Of a stretch of DNA of 64,000 bases, positions 44,479 through 52,179 are shown piece by piece. Positions within the stretch are counted from its first letter, which is position 1. The number at the start of each line of letters is the position of its first letter. A program made the translations under genes and the position numbers. The notes under the pieces are model-generated. The model was not told where the DNA came from. It searched no databases and saw only the letters and a list, made by a program, of their open reading frames with translations. Location of the stretch: NCBI RefSeq assembly GCF_905220995.1, contig NZ_CAJNBJ010000001.1, forward strand, positions 1,054,001-1,118,000, in the 5' to 3' direction. This DNA comes from Nitrospira defluvii (GTDB lineage: Bacteria > Nitrospirota > Nitrospiria > Nitrospirales > Nitrospiraceae).

Positions 44479-45306
44479 TCAACTATCCGGTGGCTCGGAT
44501 AACAGCGCTGTCTTAAAAGGCGACTCGGTATCGGACACCGGCTTGTGATACACAACATGGCGTTTACCCCGGCTGGTATCAGGAACCAACAAACCTTGCT
44601 CAACCCAGCGCTTCAAGAGCTTCGAAGCCTTCAACGTATCCAGTCCCGCAATACCGCACAGATCGCTGTTCGCCAAAGGCCCTTGGCGATCGATCCAGCC
44701 GCTCACCTGTTCCCAAATGGGAGGGCGTGCTTCATTGAACAGCACCACGGAAATGGCTTCCTGCGCCTGTTCCCTAAGCTCCCGATATAGCGGGGGGTAC
44801 AGATTGCCCGCCCGCATCAGGCTGAACATCATTCGCACCCCTTCGCCGGCATCCACATTCGGCGGCTCCGGAAACTCCCGCAGATTACCGGCCAGTAATG
44901 GGTTACGCGCGAACGAGCCTGTGCGATGTACGGAAGCCGGCGTGATGCGGCCGGGAAATAAACCAGGACTGACGACTTAAATCCGATTGTCGAAGATGCG
45001 AATTTGTACATCCCGGTTCAGCCGGTAGTCACGGTGGATAATCGCGTTGGTAATGGCCTCCTTGATGACACGCTCCGGATACCGATGCACCGTCCGAAAG
45101 CCCGAGGCGGCCAGTGTGAGGCCACTGGCCAGCTCGTCCAGCACGTAGGCATGCGTCTGTGCGATTAACTGGTACAGCGATCCCGAAAGAGTCTTCGGCG
45201 ACTTCTTGAGATTGAGCACCGCGCCGGAGGTGATGGCATTGCCCTGGTGCAAGCGTCTGGCAAGAAAATCGGCCTGGAGCACGTCAGGGCCCTGGAGGTT
45301 TGGGGG
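44479..45306 (-). pseudogene. Broken ATP-binding (AlbA_2/RecG-like) regulator remnant
   Basis: One frame with an internal TAA at 44979-44977. The part before it (PNLQGPDVLQADFLARRLHQ..., ERVIKEAITNAIIHRDYRLNRDVQIRIFDNRI) is the GHKL-type ATPase end of AlbA_2/HATPase_c_4 proteins. The part after continues the same family (VVSPGLFPGRITPASVH..., GEGVRMMFSLMRAGNLYPPLYRE), where relatives have Glu at the stop (DNRIEVVSPG). The N-terminal half is missing, cut off next to the toxin gene. It is doubly damaged and surely not functional in full length. Confidence 0.8.
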
Positions 45307-45369
45307 AGAGTGACTGACCGTAAGACGGCTACCCCCTCAATTCATGAGCATCTTGGGGGGCGATTCGTG

Positions 45370-45711
45370 TCAAGCGCCAAGCAAACGGCTAGTGAGCAAA
45401 GACTGCATATCCCGCCGGCCATCGATGATGAGGTAGATCACAACTTGCCTGCCTATGACGCGGTAGATCACCCGGTAGGGCTTGAACCGAGTCTGGCGGT
45501 ATTCCCTGATGCCCAGTGCCGCAAGTTCTTTTGGGTAGCTGCCACGCTCTGGAAACCGGGCCGGCCCCTCCACGACCTCCATCAACCGGTCTAGCGCGTC
45601 GTCGGCATTGGCCACGCCATCGAATTGAGCAATGTAGTCGTAGATGGACTCCAGGTCCCGCTCAGCACCCAGGGTGAGCACAACCTCATAGCGCTTCTGT
45701 CTGTCGACCAT
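45370..45711 (-). CDS. ParE/RelE-superfamily toxin
   Basis: 113 residues from the ATG at 45709-45711, which overlaps the antitoxin stop by one base (TGATG). YEVVLTLGAERDLESIYDYIAQFDGVANADDALDRLMEVV, FPERGSYPKELAALGIREYRQTRFKPYRVIYRVIGRQVVIYLIIDGRRDMQSLL has the ParE layout (E..L..I..YI......A......I....L...P..G........R......YR..Y.......I..I.H.R). Toxins of this group poison gyrase or ribosomes. It forms a pair with the upstream Phd-like protein. Confidence 0.9.
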   Translation of the reverse strand: MVDRQKRYEVVLTLGAERDLESIYDYIAQFDGVANADDALDRLMEVVEGPARFPERGSYPKELAALGIREYRQTRFKPYRVIYRVIGRQVVIYLIIDGRRDMQSLLTSRLLGA

Positions 45712-45986
45712 CAGGCCGTCGCTCGCTTTGCGCGTAGACGCGCCACCACCCCGGTCACGGGCTTGACCCGACCTGCCGCCAAATCCTGGTTGCCAAGGGC
45801 CAGGATCTTGAGCAAGGCCAAGGTCTCTTGGGTTTCTTCGAACGATGCCACATCCTGTAGCACAGCCTTGGCTTCCCCGTTTTGGGTAATGATCAACGGC
45901 TCCCGCTGCTCGGCAATGTGCGTCAGCACTTCCGCAGCATTGGCCTTGAGGTAGCTGATGGGTTTGACTCGCGAAGAATAGCGCAT
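45711..45986 (-). CDS. Phd/YefM-family antitoxin
   Basis: 91 residues. SSRVKPISYLKANAAEVLTHIAEQREPLIITQNGEAKAVLQDVASFEE is the Phd/YefM DNA-binding and dimerisation domain; the C-terminal part (LAAGRVKPVTGVVARLRAKR) would wrap around the toxin. An inverted repeat upstream of the start suggests autoregulation. Stop and toxin start overlap, so the pair is translationally coupled. Confidence 0.92.
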   Translation of the reverse strand: MRYSSRVKPISYLKANAAEVLTHIAEQREPLIITQNGEAKAVLQDVASFEETQETLALLKILALGNQDLAAGRVKPVTGVVARLRAKRATA

Positions 45987-46012
45987 CGAGTGACTCCTCG
46001 TAATTCAATATG

Positions 46013-46037
46013 GACTAAATATAGTCTTTATTTAGTC
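46013..46037 (-). promoter_or_regulatory. Palindromic operator of the toxin-antitoxin pair
   Basis: GACTAAATA (46013-46021) and TATTTAGTC (46029-46037) are a perfect 9-bp inverted repeat with a 7-base spacer, 27 bases upstream of the antitoxin start. Phd-type antitoxins bind such palindromes with their toxins. Confidence 0.7.
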
Positions 46038-46177
46038 TGATCACAACAGCCGCTTGATTCTCGGTTTTTGTAACCCCGGACTGCCGGGCTGCGGCTTTTG
46101 GGCCAGTCATGCCAAGCCATCTCATGGGATTGGCAGGCACTGTGAAGTCGACATCCCCCGTACAAGACAACGGACGG

Positions 46178-47593
46178 TCACACATGCTCAGCCAGCACAG
46201 TTCGCGTTCCCAGCATCCGGCTGCCAACCACCAGGGCCAGCGCAACGAGGATGAGCAGCCCTGCGACTGCGAACGTGATCTGCATCCCGGTGGCCACGGC
46301 CTCAGGAGCGACGGTGGCGATGTCGGTCATTCCTGACGCATACGTGAACAACGCACCCATGACGGATGCCCCGGTGATCAGCCCAAGATTGCGCGAGAGG
46401 TTGAGCAAGCCGGAAATCACGCCCCGCTGGTCGGGATGAACATCCATCATGACCACCGTATTGTTGGCCGTCTGGAAGAACGCATACCCGACGGTGAGGA
46501 CAACGATGGGGAGGATGTAGCCAACAGTCCCCAGTGATGCCGGGAGTGTCGACAGCAACAAACACCCGACCGCGATTCCGATGAGTCCCATGCGAGTCAT
46601 GCGGTGGGCGCCCACGTTGTCCACCAAGCGACCGGCCGGTACCCCGGCCACCGCAGCGAAGAGTGGACCGATCGACAACACCAATCCCAACCAGCTCGCG
46701 CTGAGCCCAAGCGTTTGCGAGAGATAGAATGGCCCGACCACCAGTGTCGCCATCATCACGGTCGAGACGAGCGAGCTCATGGCTAAGCTCGTGCTCACTG
46801 AGGCATTGCGGAACAGCGCCAATCGGACCAACGGGGACGCGACCCGTCTCTCCGCCACGATGAAGAGGCTGAGGCCAAGCAAGGCCGCCATCAACAGCGC
46901 TAGATTCTGTGCTCCGACATGACCTCGTCCAACCGTCATCGCCAGCGAATAGGCCGCGAGCGTCGTTGCCAGCACGAGGGTCCCCACAACATCGAAGCTG
47001 GGTGGAATGGTCCGCCGCGGATTCGCATCGACGGGGAGGTAGCGATGGATGAGCAGCAGAATGGTGACGCCCAGCGGCACATTGATGAGAAAGATCGCCT
47101 GCCAGCAGAATGCTGAAATCAGCAGGCCCCCGAGGGAAGGACCCAGCGCCGTGCCGGCCGCCGACATTGTCCCGAGCAATCCCATCGCACGGCCGACCCT
47201 GGCTTGGGGAACCGTTTCACCGACGAAGGCCATCGTGATGGCCATCATGATGGCGGCTCCCAGTCCCTGCATCGCTCGGGCAGCGATGAGAAGCCACAGC
47301 GTGGGTGCGCTTCCGCAGAGAGCGGAGGCCACGGAGAACAAGATAACGCCTACCATCAGCAGTCGCCGACGCCCTATGATGTCGCCGAGGCGTCCGACAC
47401 TGACCACCATCGTCGTCACCGCCAGGAGATACGCCAGCACCACCCATTGCACTTGTTGAAAAGACGCGCCGAAGGCCTGCGCCAACATCGGCAAACTCAC
47501 ATTGGCAATGCTCGTCCCGATCGAGGACAGCAGCACGCACAACGAGAGGGCGACGAGGCTCCCTCGAACTGACACGATCCGCTTCTTCTCCAC
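46178..47593 (-). CDS. MFS drug-efflux transporter (DHA2-like, 14 segments)
   Basis: 471 residues, almost entirely hydrophobic, starting RGSLVALSLCVLLSSIGTSIANVSLPMLAQAFGASFQQVQWVVLAYLLA. GRLGDIIGRRRLLM is MFS motif A and GTALGPSLGGLLISAFCWQAIFLINVPLG is the antiporter motif C of DHA2-type pumps. It exports drugs or metabolites with proton exchange. Three bases separate it from the upstream methyltransferase gene. Together with the divergent LysR regulator it forms a typical inducible resistance set. Confidence 0.92.
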   Translation of the reverse strand: MEKKRIVSVRGSLVALSLCVLLSSIGTSIANVSLPMLAQAFGASFQQVQWVVLAYLLAVTTMVVSVGRLGDIIGRRRLLMVGVILFSVASALCGSAPTLWLLIAARAMQGLGAAIMMAITMAFVGETVPQARVGRAMGLLGTMSAAGTALGPSLGGLLISAFCWQAIFLINVPLGVTILLLIHRYLPVDANPRRTIPPSFDVVGTLVLATTLAAYSLAMTVGRGHVGAQNLALLMAALLGLSLFIVAERRVASPLVRLALFRNASVSTSLAMSSLVSTVMMATLVVGPFYLSQTLGLSASWLGLVLSIGPLFAAVAGVPAGRLVDNVGAHRMTRMGLIGIAVGCLLLSTLPASLGTVGYILPIVVLTVGYAFFQTANNTVVMMDVHPDQRGVISGLLNLSRNLGLITGASVMGALFTYASGMTDIATVAPEAVATGMQITFAVAGLLILVALALVVGSRMLGTRTVLAEHV

Positions 47594-47595
47594 AG

Positions 47596-48240
47596 CTAAC
47601 GCCTCCCTTTCGTCAGCAGATACACCCGTTCCGTGGCCGGGCAGCGTCCCTTGAGGCCGCCGGGGACATCAAGGCTGGTCAGGACGGCGATGTCGTATCG
47701 CTGACCATAGTGTTTCCGGATCTCTTCTTCACTGACCGAGAACGGCGGGCCTTCCATGGCTCGCTGATCGTATTCAAACGAGATAAGCAGTTGCGGCGCC
47801 TGCGCGGTGAGCGTCGTGAGGTGTGCTGCATACCGAGCACGCATGTCCTGTGGCAAGGCGACCAAGGCCGCCCGGTCATAAATGGCATCGACTGGACCCA
47901 GCAACGCCGGCGTCATCGCGAAGATGTCGCCCACGAAGAGGTCGACCTGCGGGGCGTGGTAGTGATTGAGGGCGCCGACTTTCGTGATCGTCGGGGTTAC
48001 GCCAAGCTGCGCGAACAATTGGTCAATGGCAATAGCACTCAATTCGGCCCCGGCCACTCGATAGCCGCGAGCCAGCAACCACCCGATATCGAGCGTCTTG
48101 CCGCAGAGCGGCAGGAATATTCGGCTGCCCTTCGGGAGGGACAGCTCGCCGAGATACTTCACCAATAACGGATTCGCTTCACTCTTGTGAAACCCGATTT
48201 CATTGCTTGCCCACCGGTCATGCCAAAACTGTGCGTCCAT
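47596..48240 (-). CDS. tpm: Thiopurine S-methyltransferase
   Basis: 214 residues. MDAQFWHDRWASNEIGFHKSEANPLLVKYL is the TPMT N-terminus, LFLPLCGKTLDIGWLLARGYRVAGAELSAIA is the SAM-binding motif and IYDRAALVALPQDMRARYAAHL follows. Bacterial TPMT methylates thiols and also selenite, tellurite or gold-containing compounds. Coupled to the MFS gene and facing a LysR gene, it may detoxify an exported compound. Confidence 0.93.
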   Translation of the reverse strand: MDAQFWHDRWASNEIGFHKSEANPLLVKYLGELSLPKGSRIFLPLCGKTLDIGWLLARGYRVAGAELSAIAIDQLFAQLGVTPTITKVGALNHYHAPQVDLFVGDIFAMTPALLGPVDAIYDRAALVALPQDMRARYAAHLTTLTAQAPQLLISFEYDQRAMEGPPFSVSEEEIRKHYGQRYDIAVLTSLDVPGGLKGRCPATERVYLLTKGRR

Positions 48241-48379
48241 GTGTTCCGACCTCCTTGAAAATGATCACCGACGATGAGGTCATCTTACGCTGCTCCGTGA
48301 CCTGGCGGAACACGCAGCGATTGCATGTTATGCGTGCATCTGACGCCATCTCACAGGTGAACCGTGTTATCATCGCGCC

Positions 48380-49333
48380 ATGTCTCGGCCCGATCTCAAC
48401 CTGCTGGTGACCCTCAATGTGTTGCTGGCGGAAGGCAGCGTGGCGCGCGCCGGGCACCGGTTACGACTCAGTCCATCAGCAATGAGCCGGGCACTCGCCC
48501 GATTGCGCGCGACAACCGGCGACCCCCTGTTGGTCAGAGCTGGTCGAGGGCTCGTGCCGACACCTCTGGCGCTTGCCTTGCGTGAACGCGTGAGTCAGCT
48601 GGTGCAAGACGCCGAATCAGTGCTTCGCCCGGCGGAGCGACTCACTCTCACCACGCTCGTCAGGACATTCACCCTGCGAACCAGCGAAGGTTTTGTGGAG
48701 AACTTCGGCCCGCCGCTTCTGGACCGTCTCGGTAGGGAGGCGCCAGGCGTGCGACTGCGCTTTGTGCAGAAGTCACAGAAGGACAGCGCGCCGCTGCGGG
48801 AAGGCACCGTCGAGTTGGAGACCGGGGTGGTTGATAAGACAACGGCTCAGGAGTTGCGCATGCAGGCCCTGTTCAATGACCGATATGTTGGTGTCGTGCG
48901 AGCCGGTCATGCGCTGACGAAGGGCAGGATCACGCCCTCCCGCTATGCCGCCGGAAAACACATCTGTGTCTCGCGAGAGGGACTTGAAAAGGGCCCGATC
49001 GATGATGCCTTAGAAGCGTTCGGATTGGAACGGGAGCTCGCGACGATTGTTGGGGGCTTTGCGACGGCTCTTGCGCTGGCTCGCGCCTCTGACCTCATCG
49101 CCACCGTTCCCGAACGACACACCGGGATCTTGCGTACCGGCATGTATAGCTTTGCCCTGCCGATCTCGACGCCGGAGTTCACCGTGTCGTTGCTCTGGCA
49201 CCCTCGACTGGACGCTGATCTTGCGCATCGCTGGTTACGCACCTGTGTTCGGGAGGTCTGCACGACGCATCTGGCCCACCAGAGGAGTTCAGGCAAGAAA
49301 AAAGGGCTCGGAGAGTCTCCGTGCCCTTCCTGA
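48380..49333 (+). CDS. LysR-family transcriptional regulator
   Basis: 317 residues. N-terminal winged helix: RPDLNLLVTLNVLLAEGSVARAGHRLRLSPSAMSRALARLRATTGDPLLVRAGRGLVPTPLAL, then a substrate-binding domain with TFTLRTSEGFVENFGPPLLDRL. It is divergent from the methyltransferase/MFS pair, with 139 bases between the starts, the usual position for a local LysR activator. Its inducer is unknown. Confidence 0.93.
   Translation: MSRPDLNLLVTLNVLLAEGSVARAGHRLRLSPSAMSRALARLRATTGDPLLVRAGRGLVPTPLALALRERVSQLVQDAESVLRPAERLTLTTLVRTFTLRTSEGFVENFGPPLLDRLGREAPGVRLRFVQKSQKDSAPLREGTVELETGVVDKTTAQELRMQALFNDRYVGVVRAGHALTKGRITPSRYAAGKHICVSREGLEKGPIDDALEAFGLERELATIVGGFATALALARASDLIATVPERHTGILRTGMYSFALPISTPEFTVSLLWHPRLDADLAHRWLRTCVREVCTTHLAHQRSSGKKKGLGESPCPS
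49298..49326 (-). terminator. Intrinsic terminator on the minus strand downstream of ssrA
   Basis: Minus strand: GGGCACGGAGA/TCTCCGAGCCC (49326-49304, one mismatch) followed by six T residues (complement of 49298-49303). It overlaps the 3' end of the convergent lysR gene. A competing hairpin GTGCCCTTC/GAAGGGCAC lies at 49321-49340. Confidence 0.6.
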
Positions 49334-49470
49334 AGGGCACTCACTTGAGGTGAAGTATCCCCGCGCTCATGTAAGGCGCGGGGTCGCACGAAAAAGAGAG
49401 AAACTCTAGAAGTGGTTTATCCCGTCGCCCGGATCCATCATCATTGGCTCCGGGTCGAGCGCGCGTTGTT

Positions 49471-49821
49471 TGGTGGAGGCGAGGGGAGTTGAACCCCTGT
49501 CCGAAGATCGTCGGCACATCGCATCTACATGTGTAGCCGATTCTTTAAGCTTCGCAGCGACCCACGCCTATCGGCCGGCTTAGAATCACCGCTAGCCCAG
49601 TATTGTCTCGCCCCACGCCGCTGAGCACCGGCGTGGAACCAGCCCGCTGCATCGCGCCATTCCACCCCCGCGGGCCTCAGATGGAACGACGTCTCAGCCT
49701 AAATTAGGCTGCGAGTGCCAGTTCTTGGTTGGCAGTTGCGTTTTTCCCGGAATTTTACGAGTTCCCGAGATCTCGACATGCAACGATGGCGTCAATATCC
49801 CCGTCGAAACCGGTCGCCCCC
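49471..49821 (-). ncRNA. ssrA: tmRNA
   Basis: 351 bases. The 5' end GGGGGCGACCGGTTTCGACGGG and the 3' end GTTCAACTCCCCTCGCCTCCACCA form the tRNA-like acceptor and T-arm, with CCA encoded. The tag frame reads GKNATANQELALAA followed by TAA TTT AGG hairpin sequence, and ends in ALAA as expected. It rescues stalled ribosomes with SmpB, which is not encoded here. The exact resume codon (GGG or a nearby one) is a guess. Confidence 0.95.
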
Positions 49822-49833
49822 CTTTCGGTCTGA

Positions 49834-49945
49834 TGTTGAAAAAGCTTCTGGCTGCGTTCTCACTCGCTCAGCTCCTCGCCGTACGTAACCAGTACGCCTC
49901 GGACCTTCGCATCGCTGCGGCCTTGCCACAAGACCTTTTTGAACA
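49834..49945. repeat. Palindromic intergenic element upstream of ssrA
   Basis: About 112 bp whose ends are near-perfect inverted repeats: TGTTGAAAAAG (49834-49844) and CTTTTTGAACA (49935-49945), with a central CCGTACGTAACCAGTACGCC region. It looks like a REP/MITE-like element. I have an unsupported memory of similar sequences scattered between Nitrospira genes; no second copy occurs in this window. Confidence 0.45.
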
Positions 49946-50017
49946 TCCGCAAGGTCTTCGGCCTGGCTATTGGCCATACGCCATCAGCTATTCGCTCTTC
50001 TTTAGATGCTCATCATA

Positions 50018-50041
50018 CCGCACAGATCAAGGGGATGCCAG
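50018..50041 (+). repeat. 24-bp near-identical direct repeat, left copy
   Basis: Starts CCGCACAG and ends CCAG; it differs at two of 24 positions from the copy at 51203-51226. The pair flanks the HTH-ATPase-DUF4325 gene. Confidence 0.55.
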
Positions 50042-50097
50042 CCCGGAGTTCTTCCACGACTCCGCACGCTGCTTGTTCGATATGACTTCGATCATGC

Positions 50098-50140
50098 ATT
50101 GACAATTGCAATGTCTACACATTGACAATACTTTGACAAT
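50098..50140 (+). promoter_or_regulatory. Repeated TTGACAAT boxes upstream of the HTH-ATPase gene
   Basis: ATTGACAAT at 50098-50106 and 50121-50129, and TTTGACAAT at 50132-50140: steps of 23 and 11 bp. The last overlaps the proposed start codon. Likely the binding array of the adjacent winged-helix regulator. Confidence 0.5.
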
Positions 50141-51191
50141 GTGCCACCGTCGTTACGTGGGTCCCAAGCAAAAAGTCCTGGCGTTTCTCGCACGGAGAGA
50201 CTCGGCTACGGGGGGAGAGCTCCGTGAACACCTCGGTCTCAGTCGCCAGGCCCTCAGTCTGCATCTGCGAAGTCTGCTCGAAACCCATCAGATCGTCCGA
50301 TCGGGAACGACCCGAAGCGCTCGCTATAGCTTGGCAGGAAAAGCCGAGAAGCCGGCCACGATTGCGAGGCTCCTCCCAATCCGCGACTGCGATGAGGATC
50401 GCGTATGGAACCAGCTTGCGGTGCAACTTAACCTTGAGCGAGTGCTGAGACCTAACGTGCTGGCCATCGTTCGATATGCTTTCACGGAAATGCTCAACAA
50501 CGCGATCGATCATTCGCAGGCGGAACGTTGTTCCATACGATTCACTGTGACGCCGAGTTTCGTCAGTTTCGACATCCGTGATGCCGGTATCGGCCTGTTT
50601 CATTCCATCGCGACCAAGCATGGCTTGCCCGACGAAGAGACAGCCTTGGTCGAACTACTGAAGGGAAAAACCACCACGATGCCGGAGGCACATGCGGGGG
50701 AAGGGATCTTTTTTACCTCCCGCATCGGTGACGCCTTCACCGTGCGCTCTCATCGCATACAGATGGAATGGAAGCGCGCCAAGCACGACGTCTTTGTATC
50801 TCAACAGCGGCACCTCGCCGGAACAGCCGTCCACTTCACCGTTCACCGCAGTGCCCGTCATAAGCTAGAAGAGGTGTTCGGTGAGTTTGCCCCGGCGGAA
50901 TATGACTTTCAGTTCCAGAAAACCAGAGTGTTCGTGAAACTCCTTCGGCACGACTACGTCTCTCGATCGGAGGCAAAACGTCTGCTGGCCAATCTGGAGA
51001 AGTTCAGAGAAATCAGCCTCGACTTTCGTGACGTACGCTCCGTGGGACAGGGATTTGCAGATGAAGTGTTTCGCGTGTTCGCCAATCGCCACCCTGGCAT
51101 CATGATCCACCCTGAGCACGCCAGCCCTGCCGTCCTCGCCATGATCAAACACGTCCGCCCCGTGACTCCTTCCACGACTCCCTCTCAGTAA
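50139..51191 (+). CDS. Winged-helix / GHKL ATPase / DUF4325 regulator
   Basis: 350 residues from the ATG at 50139; no good ribosome site is visible, and a TTG at 50106 would run through the repeats. Residues about 10-70 are a winged helix (QKVLAFLARRDSATGGELREHLGLSRQALSLHLRSLLE). Residues about 100-240 are a GHKL-type ATPase (AIVRYAFTEMLNNAIDHSQAERCSI, IRDAGIGLF, GEGIFFTSRIGDAF). The C-terminus is DUF4325/STAS-like (LRHDYVSRSEAKRLLANLEKFREISLDFRDVRSVGQGFADEVFRVF). It looks like a one-component switch combining DNA binding with anti-sigma-type kinase and STAS parts. Ligand unknown. Confidence 0.8.
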   Translation: MCHRRYVGPKQKVLAFLARRDSATGGELREHLGLSRQALSLHLRSLLETHQIVRSGTTRSARYSLAGKAEKPATIARLLPIRDCDEDRVWNQLAVQLNLERVLRPNVLAIVRYAFTEMLNNAIDHSQAERCSIRFTVTPSFVSFDIRDAGIGLFHSIATKHGLPDEETALVELLKGKTTTMPEAHAGEGIFFTSRIGDAFTVRSHRIQMEWKRAKHDVFVSQQRHLAGTAVHFTVHRSARHKLEEVFGEFAPAEYDFQFQKTRVFVKLLRHDYVSRSEAKRLLANLEKFREISLDFRDVRSVGQGFADEVFRVFANRHPGIMIHPEHASPAVLAMIKHVRPVTPSTTPSQ

Positions 51192-51202
51192 CTATTCGAG
51201 TC

Positions 51203-51226
51203 CGCACAGGTCAAGGGGATGTCAGG
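51203..51226 (+). repeat. 24-bp near-identical direct repeat, right copy
   Basis: Matches 50018-50041 at 22 of 24 positions and starts 11 bases after the HTH-ATPase stop. It overlaps the 3' end of the DedA-rhodanese gene (stop 51211). Confidence 0.55.
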
Positions 51227-52164
51227 GGTGGGATGGGGCGCCGCTCTACCGGATACTTTCGCTCCCGCCAGGCGTCGAGGCCACCCTCCAACGGGCGGAC
51301 GCGATGGATGCCTTTCTTCTTGAGCAGGAACGCCGTCCTGGCGCTGGACACTTCGTTGGGGCAGGTGCAGTAGAGGACGATATCGCGATCGCGCGGGATT
51401 TCGTGATGGCGATGTTCGATCTCCTCCAGCGTGAAATTGATGGCGCCGGGAATCGTGTCCGGATCGAGTTGGACCGACAGAGGATGCCGCACGTCCACCA
51501 CACTGATCGCCTCGCCTGCATCAAGCCGCTGTTTGAGTTCGTCTACGGAGATCTTCGACATGCGCAGGTGCCGCAGGAACGTCTGCCGATGATAGAACTT
51601 GTAACCGATGAACCCCGCGAGGCCGACAGCCAACAACGTGAGCAGCAACCCCCCGCCTTGATCGAACAGGCTGATGAGTTGTTCGAGTTGATTACTGAAG
51701 AGCGCTCCGACTCCGGCACTCACAGAGGCCCAGATGAGGGTACCGGCCACGTCGTACAGGATAAACGTGAGTGGGCTCATGCCGACGATCCCGGCCAGCG
51801 GAGGCGCCACCGTGCTGAAGCCGGGGATAAACTTGGCGAGCAACAGCGCGCGGGGACCGTTCCGATGAAACAGATTTTCCGTGTCGCGCACGCAAGAGTC
51901 CGGCTCCAACGAGAGCCGGCAGAGGAAGCCGAGTACCGTTCCGCCCTTGTACCGCCCCAGATAGTACCAGGCGACATCCGGCGGCAACGACGCGGCCACC
52001 GGCACGAGGAGCGCGGCCGCCACCGACATTTTGCCGGCCCCGACGAGGGCCCCGGCGGCGATCAACAGGGGAATGGCCGGAATGGGAAAGCCGATCTGCT
52101 CGGCAAAGATCACCCAGAAGAGTACGCCCACGCCATGGTCGGCCAGGAATTGAAAGGTGGCCAC
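51211..52164 (-). CDS. DedA-family membrane protein fused to a rhodanese domain
   Basis: 317 residues. The DedA/SNARE-associated region (residues 1-200) shows FWVIFAEQIGFPIPAIPLLIAAGAL, LGRYKGGTVLGFLCR, and FIPGFSTVAPPLAGIVGMS with the F-x-G-x-x-x-P motif. The C-terminal rhodanese (from about 210) has SVVDVRHPLSVQLDPDTIPGAINF and the active-site loop CTCPNEVSSARTAFLLKKKG. DedA proteins move lipid carriers across the membrane and rhodaneses transfer sulfane sulfur. The domain pairing occurs elsewhere but its job is unknown. Its promoter must lie in or before the BT1-like gene 15 bases upstream. Confidence 0.9.
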   Translation of the reverse strand: MATFQFLADHGVGVLFWVIFAEQIGFPIPAIPLLIAAGALVGAGKMSVAAALLVPVAASLPPDVAWYYLGRYKGGTVLGFLCRLSLEPDSCVRDTENLFHRNGPRALLLAKFIPGFSTVAPPLAGIVGMSPLTFILYDVAGTLIWASVSAGVGALFSNQLEQLISLFDQGGGLLLTLLAVGLAGFIGYKFYHRQTFLRHLRMSKISVDELKQRLDAGEAISVVDVRHPLSVQLDPDTIPGAINFTLEEIEHRHHEIPRDRDIVLYCTCPNEVSSARTAFLLKKKGIHRVRPLEGGLDAWRERKYPVERRPIPPLTSP

Positions 52165-52179
52165 CGTTCCCCCTTTTCG

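Noticed and set aside
49725-50102. 125-codon plus-strand open frame
   Set aside because: It is antisense to the tmRNA 5' half and crosses the palindromic element.
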